In this document: positions 11,390-21,918 of the stretch, piece after piece
How the letters are laid out: the number at the start of each line of letters is the position of its first letter
Numbering within the stretch: the stretch's first letter is position 1
Assembly: GCF_040954645.1 (NCBI RefSeq)
Contig: NC_092809.1
Coordinates: 134,653,914 to 134,717,913, forward strand
Reading direction: 5' to 3'
DNA: 64,000 nucleotides
Origin: Diabrotica undecimpunctata
Taxonomy: Eukaryota; Arthropoda; Insecta; Coleoptera; Chrysomelidae
The notes under the pieces: model-generated
What the model saw: the letters and a program-made list of their open reading frames with translations, nothing else
Told to the model about the DNA's origin: nothing
The model's database searches: none
Position numbers and translations under genes: made by a program

Positions 11390-13080
11390 GACATATAATA
11401 TAAGGTGAATATTTCCTAATAAGTACCTCAAATAAGAGTAGGTGGGTGTGAAAACTGTTTAAATTCTACTGTAAAATATAATTATACATGAATTGTATTT
11501 TTATTTAAATAATTAGTTCTGAGATACATCACTGTCTAAGTCAGATGAACCAACATGTTCTAGTAGTTGTTTAGTTAATTTTTTACTTAGTCTAGTACAT
11601 TTAATTTTCATATTTACCTTCTTAAGGAATATATTATAACCTTTTGAGACTGGCTGAATGACGAAAGTCTATGCCACACAAAAAGATAAAAAAAAAATTT
11701 TCATATTTCGATCTTCAGCCTGATAGTGTATTTTATTTATCATTTCTATAAGATATGGAATATGTAGGGTATAGTCTTTAGCAATGCTTAATGCATCACT
11801 ACTACCGTGAGTGTTCTCTAACAGATCAGTGAATTGTTGACTATCGAGTGGGAACTTGGGATTGTGATTGTCAATAAGATTGATTATCTTTTGGGACAAT
11901 TCTCAAAATTCTAGAGAGTTTGTCTTTCGACTTCAACTTTTTTTTTGGAACTTTTGGAACAGGTGTTGGAAAGTAAGATTTTGGTTCTGAGGAATTAGTA
12001 ATATCTGGTGTATCTTCTGGGCTAGGTGTTGCAATTTCACATCAATTTCGTTTCGAGGTCGTAGGTTTAGTTTTCAGAGTTGTTGAACTTCAAAAGAAGT
12101 GGGTATGTCGGGTATTAAATGTAGGAATAATTGGTGTTTGTTTGCATATCATTTCAGGGTTAGTAGTATTTGATATGGACTCACTTAAATTATTGCTGTC
12201 TGAGGAATGGTTTAGAGAGGAACTTTGTTGTTGTGATCTAGTATATGAAGAAGTTAAAGCTTGGAGTTGGGGGCCGGCATATTGAGATGCAAAATGACCT
12301 GGTTGCTTGTACTTATAGTATCATGGATCTGTTGTAAGAAATATGCGATATTTTAAGTCATCATGATTAATTTCTAATGTATGGGGAATTTGGAAACTAT
12401 CTTCTGGAGGAGATATGTACACCTGCCTTCGAAAACTAAGTATGTGACTATACGCTGGATCGGTTGCTCCAATTCGTAAGAATGTAAGGGGTGACTTTAG
12501 CTGTAATCCAATAGTTTTTAACTCGGTTTAAAATAAACTACATAGATCAAGATATGAGAAATATGGAAATACGTTCTTGGCGGAGGAAAGCGATGGATAG
12601 GGACGACTGGAAAAAAATTCTTGGGGAGGCTAGGACCCACACAGGGTTATAAAGCCAAAATGATGATGATTAAAATAAATTATGTGGAATTGTGTGACTT
12701 ACGTTGGATAGAACAAGTCTTTGTGACGGGGTAACTAGCTTTCTTACTGGTGTTACTGGTGTTACTGTATTATTAATTTTAATGGAATTATGTTCTTTTA
12801 AAAATTTTTCTACAGCTGATTTACTTGATAAGTATACATAAACACGGTTGTTTGAAATTCTGGATGAAAAAATTATGTTTTTTTTTTTATCTACAAGTGG
12901 TCCGAGTTCTAATAAATAATCTTGTAATTTCAGGCCATATATTGCAGAAAAGATAATTGCTTGCTCTTTGCTAGGAAAAGTTATTGGTGAGTGAATCAAT
13001 GCTGTGGAGTATTTTTTAGTGTTTGGTGAGTTCTCAGTCTCAATATTAACATTGCCGGTATTACTATTCATTTTGGTCGT
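11390..13080 (-). pseudogene. I-like element, 5' part: ORF1 (gag-like) and start of the endonuclease
   Basis: The minus-strand frame at 13071-12670 begins MNSNTGNVN and holds the conserved block FPSKEQAIIFSAIYGLKLQ and KSAVEKFLKEHNSIKIN of I-type ORF1 proteins. After a 132-bp insertion the same frame resumes (LKSPLTFLRIGATDPAYSH, LSFRRQVYISPPEDSFQIP), then a single CCHC knuckle whose cysteines have decayed (YYKYKQPGHFASQY). The C-terminal helical block is NPKFPLDSQQFTDLLENTH at 11899-11669. ORF2 then starts; its endonuclease reaches FEVLIRKYSPYIICL at 11430-11390, where the family A element interrupts it. A 5' UTR follows to roughly 13300. ORF1 would package element RNA. This copy has stops in both ORFs. 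Confidence 0.85.
12538..12669 (+). mobile_element. 132-bp 3' stub of a non-LTR retrotransposon
   Basis: This plus-strand stub encodes only the last residues of an endonuclease-type ORF2 (MRNMEIRSWRRKAMDRDDW and ARTHTGL), then an ATG-rich tail. It closely resembles the C-terminus of the copy at 38837-39987 (MNIRQWRRKVSDRAE and AKTHKGL). It is flanked by a 10-bp duplication (TTAAAATAAA at 12528-12537 and 12670-12679) and sits inside I-like ORF1. Removing it restores the ORF1 frame except for one in-frame stop in the target itself. Confidence 0.85.
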
Positions 13081-13159
13081 TTTCGATCTTTCAGTTTCAT
13101 CAATTCGGCTGAGTACGGATCTGTTTTATTTAAAAGTTGACGAGTAACCAGATTTTGAT

Positions 13160-13250
13160 AATTGCTCTTTTGTATAACATTAGAGTGTAACATTAATGTG
13201 CACTCTGTATTGACACACGTGTAACATTAATGTACACATACAGCGTTTCA
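13160..13250. repeat. Tandem near-palindromic 19-mers
   Basis: Two near-identical words, GTGTAACATTAATGTGCAC and GTGTAACATTAATGTACAC, lie about 45 bp apart and each is almost self-complementary. They fall in the presumed 5' UTR or upstream region of the I-like element. They could be an internal promoter repeat or a host binding site; no function can be read from sequence. Confidence 0.4.
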
Positions 13251-13320
13251 CGTTAACAAAATAATATAGATTTGGCGCACGACGAAAAAATTTAAAATAT
13301 CATTGGCGGCGAGAGTGTTA

Positions 13321-15250
13321 CTAGCAAGCACAATTTACCTTAGCTACGCCCAAGAATTCATCGCAGAAAGAAGAGGCTACCCAACAACAAAACCTTAACC
13401 TGATAACTACACTGACTGAAAAACTGACAAAGGAATCAGATACTGATAAAATTAAATCAGAAAAAAAAGATTTCGGAAAGAAAAATAGTATAGACCATAA
13501 AGAAGTACTAAGAGGAGTGGAGAAGAATAAAAACGAACATAGATACGAAGAAGGAAAAAAGCCAAAGTCAAGACACAACTCTACTTCAGGTACCAAAGAA
13601 AGAGTTACTACTCAGCAGCAAAGAAGTAAGTGGTAGAATTTTGTAAGACAATTATTTTTTCTTAGGTATTTTACTATCAAATATTTTTAGTTGTTGTTAT
13701 AGTATGGATCCATACATTCGTGATGTAGACTACATTCCCGTAATTACTCATAAATCTAAATATATTGAAGATTTTAATGAGGTAACTGCGGATTTTTATA
13801 AAGGTAAAAATAATGAAAATTTTACCATTTTACACCAAAATATTAGAAGCCTTAATAAAAATCTAGATCAGTTACAATTAAATATACAATAGATAACAAT
13901 TGATTTTGACTGTATATGTCTAACGGAAACTTGGATTATTCCTGATATATTTATTTCAAATAGATAATTATAACATTTTTTATAATGAAGGAGATATAAA
14001 TCAAAATGACGGTGTCGTTGTATACATAAAAAAGAATTTAAGATTTATGTGGAAGGTTGTAAACATAATTTTATGTAAGGTATTAGAGATAACTATATTA
14101 GGTAAATTTAATCAAAATACAATATTAACATTAATTTACAGACCACCATCGAGAGATGAAGAGAATTTTTGTATTGGTCTAGATAAATATTTAGAGAGCA
14201 CTTAAAATTCTGTTTGTAAATATCATGTTTTATTGGGTGATACTAATACTAATATCAAAAATATGGCACCAGTGTCTTCTGAGTATCTAAGTAGGTATAT
14301 CGAGTGCACATAATTTTTTACACATTTTCACACGGAAATTACAAGATATAAAAATAGTTCTAAAGGTCTGTGGAATACTATTAAAAAATTGGATAATCAT
14401 AGTACAAAAAGTGAAATTAATTCCATTTTAAATCAAAATAATGAGTTAATCACTGATAGTCAGAATATAAGCAATATTTTTAATGATTATTTTTCTAATG
14501 TAGGGTGTACGCTAGCTAAAAATATTAAAATATCTTCTCTTGATCTTTCAAAAAATACATGTCATAGTACGTTTTTTTCTAAAACCCGTAACAAAATCAG
14601 AAGTTCAGAGTATTATTCATTGCCTAAAACCAAAAAAATCTCCTGGCATAGACAACTTTTCCGCCGATATGTTATAAAATAATTTGAAATTATGTTGTTG
14701 TTCCGATAACTGATTTAATAAATAAAATATTTGAACATGGTATATGTCCTGCCTTTTTTAAAAAAGCTGTAATTATACCTATATTTAAAAAAGGTGATAC
14801 AAAATTGGTGCCAAATTATCGTCCTATATCACTTATTACCAGCCTTGTCAAAAATTTTTGAAAAGGCCTTAGCAGAACGAGTAAATCAATATCTTACAAA
14901 GTTTAACCTGCTGTCTAGAAACCAATTTGGCTTTAAGAAGGGATATTGCACTTCAGATGCTATAGCGTCCGTTAATGATTATTTATATAAGATGCTGGAT
15001 ATTGGCTCTCCTACTTTAGCGATATTTTTGGATCCAGCAAGGCATTTGACACTGTCAGTCAGCAGCAGTTGTTAAGTGCTTTGGATGATCTTGGAATAAG
15101 GGGCATACTGTACTTACTATTTCAAAGTTATTTAAAAATAGATCGAAAATTGTCAAAATTAATAACAAAGTAAGTGCTGAAAAAATCATTGAGTATGGTG
15201 TGCCTCAATGTACTGTTTTAGTTTCTTTACTGTTTTCAATATATGTAAAT
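13321..15250 (+). pseudogene. CR1/L2-like non-LTR element, 5' and RT part
   Basis: A hydrophilic frame (about 13350-13636, rich in Lys and Glu) precedes an ORF2 that starts near 13704 (MDPYIRDVDYIPVI). The endonuclease start is clear (NFTILHQNIRSLNKNLDQL at 13820-13890, then LTETWIIP). Fragments of the connector (DNHSTKSEINSIL, FNDYFSNVG at 14389-14520) and RT fingers follow (AVIIPIFKKGDTKLVPNYRP near 14770-14830, FEKALAERVNQYLTKFNLLS, NQFGFKKGYCTSDAI). A frameshift occurs near 15040, and YGVPQCT with LFSIYVN near 15195-15250 is the start of motif B. Several stops show decay. The element is split at 15250 by a Jockey copy and resumes at 16032. The NIRSLNKN start and the C-terminal layout fit CR1/L2-type elements. 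Confidence 0.75.
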
Positions 15251-15968
15251 AGAATTAATAATATTCCTATTAGAATAAATGATGTCCAAATGCCTATTGC
15301 AACATCAGCAAAGTACTTGGGGATCACTCTTGATGCGAAACTTCGCTGGAAAGCTCACGTGAAGAAGAAAAGAGAAGAACTAGGCATCCGCTACAAGAAA
15401 ATGTATTGGTTAATGGGAAGACATTCCTCTCTATCCATAAATAATAAACTCCTAATCTATAAACAAATACTGAGACCAGTATGGACCTATGGCTGCCAAC
15501 TCTGGGGCTGTGCCAAGCCTAGTAACATCAAAGTAATCCAGATATTCCAGAATAAAGTACTGAGGAACATCGTAGATGCGCCTTGGTACGTTAGGAACAA
15601 CGTCCTTCACCGGGACCTCAAGATGGAAGACGTCAATCAGATAATCAAGAAATTTGCAGGGAGCCATGAACAACGACTCCATCATCATGTAAACGTCGAG
15701 GCTATCCAGCTCCTCGACAATACGAACCTAGAAAGAAGGCTCAAAAGAACAAAGCCTTTTGAACTGGTATAATGAGTGAGTGAAAAGCAGAGTAAAGTGT
15801 TGTGCGAGTATGCATGTTAAATTTAATGCTAGTTATTAGAAATAATAGGAAAGATACTAGTGAGTAGACACCTAATTTTAAGATTTCATTAGTAATTTAA
15901 GTTAGAAACAAATTGATAATTGGTCTTACTGACCAGATTTTAATGTAAGTACACTTCTGTGTCTTTAG

Positions 15969-16031
<63 letters not shown>
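15251..16031 (+). mobile_element. 5'-truncated Jockey-type retrotransposon
   Basis: The open frame to 15772 encodes the C-terminal part of a Jockey-type ORF2: KYLGITLDAKLRWKAHVKKK, MYWLMGRHSSLSI, PVWTYGCQLWGCAKPSN, FQNKVLRNIVDAPWYVRN and the end RRLKRTKPFELV. A 190-bp 3' UTR and a TA-dinucleotide tail follow. The copy is truncated just after the RT catalytic domain. A 9-bp duplication (TATGTAAAT at 15242-15250 and 16032-16040) bounds it, and the host CR1-like frame (LFSIYVN / DLAAMKING) reads straight through the empty site. No stop lies in the retained coding part, so it is probably young. Confidence 0.9.
15968..16031. repeat. (TA)n microsatellite, retrotransposon tail
   Basis: About 62 bp of pure TA repeat forms the 3' tail of the Jockey insertion and abuts its right target duplication. 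Confidence 0.9.
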
Positions 16032-16034
<3 letters not shown>

Positions 16035-17200
16035 GTAAATGATCTAGCAGCAATGAAAATAAATGGAAAGATTATTTGTTTTGCTGACGATACTGTCATG
16101 TTTCAGACTACTTTTCTTGGAAAAAACTTAAAACTTTAGCAGAAACAGAAACTATAAAGGTTCTAGAATGGCTAAATAGAAATTACTGACAGTTAATACT
16201 CATAAAACTTATTCCATGCCATCTTCAATACACAAAAACAATTTACCCGACTTCTTGGAATTAAATCTAAGCTATAATAACGCGTACATTAAAATAAATA
16301 GAAAAAATAAATAAAATATTTAGGCGTTTCTATTGATTTTCACTTGAATTGGGATGTGCATATTGATATGGTATGTGAAACTTTAAAAATGTTACTATAC
16401 AGATTTAGATATCTCAGCAATATTCTTAATTTGTCTTACTTAAAGGTAGTATACTATTCTTTAATAGAGTCACGTCTTAGACATGCCATTTTAGCATGGG
16501 GTGGAACATATGCTTTTCATTTAAATAAACTCGAAATATTACAAAGGAGGTTTTTGAAAATAATGCTAAAAAAATCTCGCTTATATTCATCAGAACTTCT
16601 TTATCGGCAAGCGGGTATTTTTAGTATTAGACAGTTATATTTGTTAAATATAATTTTGCTTACATACAAAAATAGACATGCTATAAAATCAATAGATCAT
16701 ACTTACAGCACTAGAAAAAAAGTTCATGACTATGTTCAAATTACTAGGGCTTATAAATCAATTGGAAAACACAATTTCTCTTACTTCATTCTTAGAATAT
16801 TAAACTATTTACCATACATAAGAAATATCAACTTATTCAACATGATTAAATCCATTTATACAAAATTTCTTAAGAACACTGAATCTGAAATTTTCGATGC
16901 CATCTTCTTTAATTGAATTCATCATGTAACTAATACTATACTGTATATTTTGTAACAATATTTTATATCATCAACCTAATGATACTGTAGAACAAATATT
17001 GAATAGTGTAAATGAGTATAATCCCTGAGCACAACCTCTGGTTCATCAGGGAATTTCTTCTGTGTTTATTTGCTAACAACTATTTGTTTGTACAAAATAT
17101 TTAACTTATAATTAACTTGTATTTGTATTATATTGAACTATCATATTGTAACATTGTTTTATATCGTATATTGGGAAGTACAAAAACATTATTAGGAACA
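16032..17200 (+). pseudogene. CR1/L2-like element, C-terminal part and 3' UTR
   Basis: This continues 13321-15250. YVNDLAAMKINGKIICFADD near 16036-16095 carries the RT catalytic FADD box. A degenerate thumb region follows, then an open 190-codon segment at 16344-16916 (MNWDVHIDMVCETLKML, FRYLSNILNLSYLKVVYYS, GGTYAFHLNKLEILQRR), which is the usual C-terminal domain after RT in CR1/L2-type ORF2. The 3' UTR contains a hairpin, ATCCCTGA with TCAGGGAAT about 20 bp later (17018-17056). The 3' end is somewhere near 17160-17200 and could not be fixed. Confidence 0.75.
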
Positions 17201-17204
17201 TATT

Positions 17205-17501
17205 ATGGCAACATTCCATTTTCAATCAGCAGAAGAAGCAGTTTTAATGAAGATCGAAGAAACTTCTAGAAAAAATGATAATAAATTTGAGAATGTTTCC
17301 AAAAGATTCGACGAAACGTCTCAAATTATTAAAGAAATAGGTAGAGAAAACGACGAGAAACTCGAAAATGTTTCTAGAAGATTCGACGAAGTATTTAGTC
17401 AGAATAATGAAAAATTTGAAGAAGTTTCTAGAACATTCGATAAGGTAGAAGAGAAGATAAAACAGCTAGAGAGCATGATAACTAACACAAAAGTTTTTTG
17501 A
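17205..17501 (+). CDS. Uncharacterised coiled-coil ORF with three internal repeats
   Basis: This 98-codon frame with a plausible ATG at 17205 is not a family I recognise. Residues about 22-85 hold three imperfect repeats built on FENVSKRFDET, LENVSRRFDEV and FEEVSRTFDKV, each led by ND/NN-x-K. The composition predicts a continuous amphipathic coiled coil ending in EEKIKQLESM. Such short coiled coils open gag or ORF1 proteins of several retroelements, and no host exon signals are evident, so a retroelement fragment is the most likely source. It follows directly on the CR1/L2-like 3' end and is followed by A-rich sequence. Confidence 0.4.
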   Translation: MATFHFQSAEEAVLMKIEETSRKNDNKFENVSKRFDETSQIIKEIGRENDEKLENVSRRFDEVFSQNNEKFEEVSRTFDKVEEKIKQLESMITNTKVF

Positions 17502-18050
17502 ACAAATAAAAGGCAGATATCGAGCACAGTTTATTAATTAAATCTTGCCCAAGTACTTTCGCTTCCTAGAACATCTTCGGGGGCATTTCGCCAATTTGGC
17601 CTATCCAACAAACATGAAATATTATAAAAATAAAATTGTACATTACACTGCACTACTGGGTATTTTACCTACAGAAATTATGAATTATGAAAATAGAAAT
17701 AAATTTAAAAATTGCTATATAAATATGATCCAATTTAATTATGTAAATTAAGTTTAAAAATAATGCGCAAAGGACCGAATCAAGCACAAATTGAAAAAAA
17801 AAAACAAAAAAAAAACAATTAATTAAAATAAATTAATTAAAACACAATGAAATTAATTGGATCCAAGTTATAATCATTTATCATCCGGTCGAAGTGGCTA
17901 AATGTTTTGTATAAAACTTAAGAGGTCGCTGGTTAAATGATATTAGATAAATAATAATGAAGAAAAAAATGCAATATTTTGTTTGTAAATAAATTAGTGG
18001 AAAATAGCGAATACAACTGTAAATAAATTACGAAATTAACTAGCCATACT
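17502..18050. other. A-rich intergenic stretch without a recognised gene
   Basis: A 35-bp A-rich block lies at 17789-17825. A segment at 17885-17945 (GGTCGAAGTGGCTAAATG, then GAGGTCGCTGGTTAAATG) is faintly tRNA-like and could be a decayed SINE head; the B-box match is poor. No convincing frame was seen. Confidence 0.3.
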
Positions 18051-18052
18051 CA

Positions 18053-18300
18053 TTATTGTTGTCTGTAAAAAGAACATAGACTTACCCTTTGAAATATTGA
18101 AGTCGTATTCTTAGCCAGTGGAATCTCGTTGGTACCACGTAGGGACGCCCTCCGAGGCTCGATAGGAAGAGAACCGATCACACTAGGTCCGTTTGGTTCG
18201 CTGTCTTGGGATGAAATATTTTGAGACTTAAGACGGTCAGAAAAGAACCCTCTAACCGTTACGTGTGGTCCTGGTACCAAGAGGGTACACCAATAAATCA
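18053..18300 (-). other. GC-richer open segment with splice-like edges, unidentified
   Basis: A minus-strand frame stays open from 18493 to 18053, and its part below about 18290 is clearly richer in GC than its surroundings. It reads LLVPGPHVTVRGFFSDRLK, then SQNISSQDSEPNGPSVIGSL, PIEPRRASLRGTNEIPLAKN and TTSIFQ, and ends at a good donor (AAAGGGTAAGT near 18090). A possible acceptor (CCTCTTGGTACCAG) lies near 18275. It matches no trypsin-fold motif, so I do not attach it to the protease gene. It could be an exon of another gene or the leader of an LTR element. Confidence 0.3.
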
Positions 18301-18654
18301 CTCTATTGTATTGCGATTTTGAGTGGCGATAATTTAAGTTAATTGTCACGGTAATACGAAACCGTACACTTGTTACTATATTTGTGACCCAAAATACAAA
18401 AGAGAAGCCAAATTCTCCGCACTTAAAACATAATAAATGAGATAGCCAGTTTAACAATTTTACGAAATAACAGGAAGCAATATATTTTAACAAAGTCGTT
18501 AGAATACAGAATTGAATTAGATCACATTATAGTACACTAAAAGAAAAATATTAATTGTAAAAATATGAAAAGAAATAGTACATACTTTCCCAAACAACCT
18601 TGGTCAAAATTTTAAATTTCTTGTTTGATTTAATAAATGTGGTTAAACTTTTAG

Positions 18655-18830
18655 GAAAGCACTGATAATGGAATATTAATTCCGAAAACGTTCTGTGATG
18701 TAGCCCGATAAGGTTTTTAATATTATACCTTTTATAAAGGAATTTTTAAATACATTTTTTGTGATACATGGTATACAGCCAGCTACAGGAATTTAGTTTC
18801 CTTGTGGATTTTAAATGAAATAGTTATAAT
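18655..18830 (+). repeat. Interspersed repeat with hammerhead-like motif (copy 1)
   Basis: The core reads CTGATAATGGAAT, loop ATTA, ATTCCGAAAACG: a perfect 5-bp stem II between a near-consensus CTGANGA box (one mismatch) and GAAA. It is followed by GATACATGGTATACAGCC and a short inverted pair AGGAAT / TTCCT. A diverged second copy lies at 33795-33990 in the same orientation. The layout resembles the terminal repeat of Penelope-like elements or a retrozyme. Confidence 0.5.
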
Positions 18831-19400
18831 TATTGTAAAATTAGCAAAATTGAATACATTGGCGAATTGACCCTGAGGCCGTAGACATACAAACCCAAGT
18901 AAAAAAAAACAAATCGTTATTGTGACTTATTAAAACAAGCGAGTCACTACTACACTCCGTTACAATTTATATTAGTCTAAAACTTATATCTTAAAATATC
19001 TTTATGTGTAAAATACGAAAGTGTATTTAAAAGTTATTTTTAGTGTGTTGTGTTAACGGCGCGGCGAGCAGAGAGTGAAAGTATGAATAATATAATAAAA
19101 TTATGAATAGCATAATTATTTCTAACTAATAGCTAACTTTTTACAAAAGGGTCTGTTTCTTGATTATAATTATTGCGAGGTCTGGACATCATAACTTCCC
19201 ACACAATATGCATTTTCAACGAAACGACATTATTTATTGTCTATTGTTCATTGTTAAAAAAAAGTTGTTCGATAGTGGACGGTTTTCAGGTAAGCGAATT
19301 GGACTAGCTACAAGGTAAACTAAGTTAGCAATAAAATATGTTGATATTTCAACTTATGAAAATAAACCAAACGATTAAGTGATTTAAGGTGTGCTGAGAA
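18831..19400. other. AT-rich stretch without a recognised gene
   Basis: No frame or repeat recognised. This part of the window would be intergenic or intronic to a gene continuing leftward. Confidence 0.4.
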
Positions 19401-20130
19401 GGACTGGATTCGCTGGAAATGTAAAGAAATCGAAGACTACGGACAGAAATATGACAGTTTTAGCTTTCAAGAAATGGTCAATGATATGGCTGTATCAAGT
19501 GCTTATAAAGATAACGCCCTGGGTAATCTTGTCAGAACCAACGAGCAGATAAAGATAGTAAAAAGGTATAAATATTTTGGTAGTATGTTAAGCGAATCGC
19601 AAGATCCTTCACGTAAAATAAGAGTTCGAATAGATACAGCAAGAACAGTATTTATAAAGGTCAAAACATTTCTGTATTAAAACAGCATCAACCTAAGGAT
19701 CCGAATAATGTCGAGGTGTTACGTTTTTCAACTCTGCTTTCTTGATCAGAGGCATGAAAACTAAGGAAACTGTAGTGGATAAACTTGGGACCTTTAACAG
19801 ATGGTTTTACTGCTGCATGTTAAAAATATCATGGACTTACAAAGGAAAGCATGTAGAACTTCGCCAGAGAAGAAAAAAAAATATAGAAATAATCAGCACC
19901 CTAAAAAATAGAATGCTTGAATACTTTTTACACGTCATTAAAGTATGTAATACTGCAAAAAATAATACAGGAGAAATGGAAGGTACACGGAATTATGCAG
20001 GAGAAGAATATCCTGGTTTAAACTTGCGTGATTGATTTGGACTTACTTTGAATTATTGAGCTGTTTAGAACAGAAATAAAGTTAGATCGACAACCTCCAA
20101 CGAGGAGATGGAACACAAAGAAGAAAAATA
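19400..20130 (+). pseudogene. Non-LTR retrotransposon fragment (RT thumb and C-terminal domain)
   Basis: The frame at 19474-19680 contains IKIVKRYKYFGSMLSESQD and IRVRIDTARTVFIKVK, the conserved YLGS...I..RI..A...F segment after RT in endonuclease-type elements. After a frameshift, 19742-20035 continues with CCMLKISWTYKGKHVEL and LKNRMLEYFLHV, matching the GH...R C-terminal region in degraded form. The catalytic RT box is missing. Many substitutions and frameshifts make this an old dead copy. It lies left of the protease exon, on the opposite strand. Confidence 0.7.
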
Positions 20131-20563
20131 TAATTTCTGCACTTGTACATACTGTTGCCCTTTATATATGTATTTTATTAAGATATTATTCTTCTATTTG
20201 CAATAATCTGATTCCTACATCAATGCTGTTCTTTCATAATCATGCAAAAGGAGTTCTTCCTTTAAACCTTTTTCCTTTTGCCGTTATGTAAGTATACTTG
20301 TAACACATATATGTCATAAACTGGGTTTAGTATGGGCATAATATATACCTAAAAATCTATAAAAATTGTAATATTTCTTCTTTTTTAGCAGTTAAGTAAC
20401 ATTTACTTGGGAACCTGAAGATGGACTGGAATTGTATTTTATATCATTGACTTAATTAAAACAGTTTTTTTGCTATGACTTAGACATAGAGTTAATAAAG
20501 ATGTACTTTGTATATTTTTCATTAGTTAAAAATTGCATGCAAAAAAAGTGTAAAATATATTAC

Positions 20564-20733
20564 CAGTCAGGACAAATATATCTGAAATTAACGTTGCGGA
20601 GCATTTGAATTCGTACTGCATCAATCCCGTAGTCCAAAACAAAGCAACCAGCCAAGGGTATTTTTCAATATTAGTGCCAGTAGCACCTACTTCGTTACTA
20701 GCCGCCATTCCGCATTTTAAATCGTTGATTTGT
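20564..20733 (-). CDS. gd-like serine protease, first exon of the trypsin domain
   Basis: This is a 170-nt exon. The acceptor is CTGTTCGTTTTCAG ending at 20734 and the donor is G|GTAATA at 20563-20562. It encodes INDLKCGMAASNEV, then IEKYPWLVALFWTTGLMQ and FKCSATLISDIFVLT. This matches the start of a chymotrypsin-fold domain: a linking Cys-Gly, the YPWLVALF strand, FKC..TLIS, and VLT immediately before the TAAHC catalytic-His motif. The intron splits that alanine codon after its first base. No R-IVGG activation site is visible, as in gd-type and clip-like non-canonical proteases. The exon starts with one base of a split codon, which does not fit the phase-0 end of the exon at 33273-33017, so an exon between them is missing from my model. 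The His, Asp and Ser exons were not found further left. Confidence 0.8.
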
Positions 20734-20866
20734 CTGAAAACGAACAGTATTAGTTAACTTTCTGTTAGCTTTTTTGCTTTTTTTTTCACATAAATAGTTG
20801 CTTGTTTAATCTGTTCAGTTAAAGATATTTTATAATTAAAAATTAAATATCAAAGAACAGCCTGGA

Positions 20867-20959
20867 CTTAACTTGACTAATTTTCTATAATTAATACTTG
20901 ACTTAATTAAGACTTATAATTTCTCATTGGCTTAACTTGACTAATTTTCTATAATTAAT
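20867..20959. repeat. Perfect 29-bp direct repeat, 64-bp period
   Basis: The same 29 bp (starting CTTAACTTGACTAATTTT) occur at 20867-20895 and 20931-20959. A related longer duplication is seen downstream: about 20980-21070 resembles 21258-21350 (CCTTGGYAAAR, CAAATGAC, TTTGTTTACAAAT). The stretch 20740-21460 holds no gene. Confidence 0.6.
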
Positions 20960-21469
20960 AAAAACCAATTTTTGTGCAGTTTTAACCTTGGTAAAGGCAA
21001 ATGACCATACTATTTTTGTTTACAAATTAACAATTAGGGTTTATGTAAGTGTAAGATGTTTAAATTAATGTTTTTCTTCATTTCTTTTAAATTGAATTTT
21101 TTTATTTTTGGTGTAATTTTTTTGTATATTTTTACAGTTTTATTTTTGGTTGTATTCAATTTATTTATTTCTTTTTGTTTGTTTTTCTTGTTTTTTTTTT
21201 CTGAATTATCTTTTTTTATTTTTTATTTGCTTATTTTTTAGCTAATCACAACAATAGTTTTTGGCCTTGGCAAAACCAAATGACTGGATTATTTTTTTGT
21301 TTACAAATCAACAATGAGTGATTGTGCTAGTGTAATATGTTTAAAATTTTGTTTTTTAATTTTTTTTTTGTGTTTCTTATCTTTCGTGTTAATTTTTTGT
21401 CTTTGTTAAGTCTTTTATTTATAGTTTTCTTTATTTAATTTTTATTTATTCGATCGTCTGCAAAGCTGT

Positions 21470-21918
21470 GTGGAGAGTTGCAAACACCCGAGAAGATAAA
21501 AGGAATATACAGTATTGGTAAAGTAAGAAACAGCTATCAGAGTACATGTATCACGTGCGGCAGGTTACAAGTGCGGATTAAAAAGTGTTAAGATTTTATG
21601 TGTAAAATAGAGCAAAGATGGTATGAGTAAGTAATTTGTAAAGTTACTAAATCAAAAACACCAGAGAGGAGATAGATGATACATACCCCAAATAAAAACG
21701 AGTCATGAGGTTGTCGAGGCTTTAAATAGGATAAAGAATGGTTAGGCAGTAGGACTTGATAGATTACCTATAGAGGTATGGAAGGCTCACGGAGAGGAGG
21801 AGATTGGTGAGTTATGACAAATAATGAGTAGAATATATGAGAAGGAAAAGATGCCCAATACATGGAGGGAGAGCATGATGGTACCACTGTATACAGATAA
21901 AGATGATATTCAGGACTG
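21470..21918 (+). pseudogene. Non-LTR element, 5' RT part (interrupted)
   Basis: A degenerate plus-strand RT start: EVVEALNRIKNG, AVGLDRLPIEVWKAHG, IMSRIYEKEKMPNTWRESM and VPLYTDKDDIQD (21700-21915), preceded by connector fragments (WRVANTREDKRN near 21475). It breaks at about 21918 and seems to resume near 23050, so a roughly 1.1-kb insertion separates the halves. Stops and frameshifts make it inactive. Confidence 0.65.

Noticed and set aside
18053..18300. Next exon of the protease after 20564
   Set aside because: The exon should begin with the rest of TAAHC and contain a catalytic His; this segment has neither.
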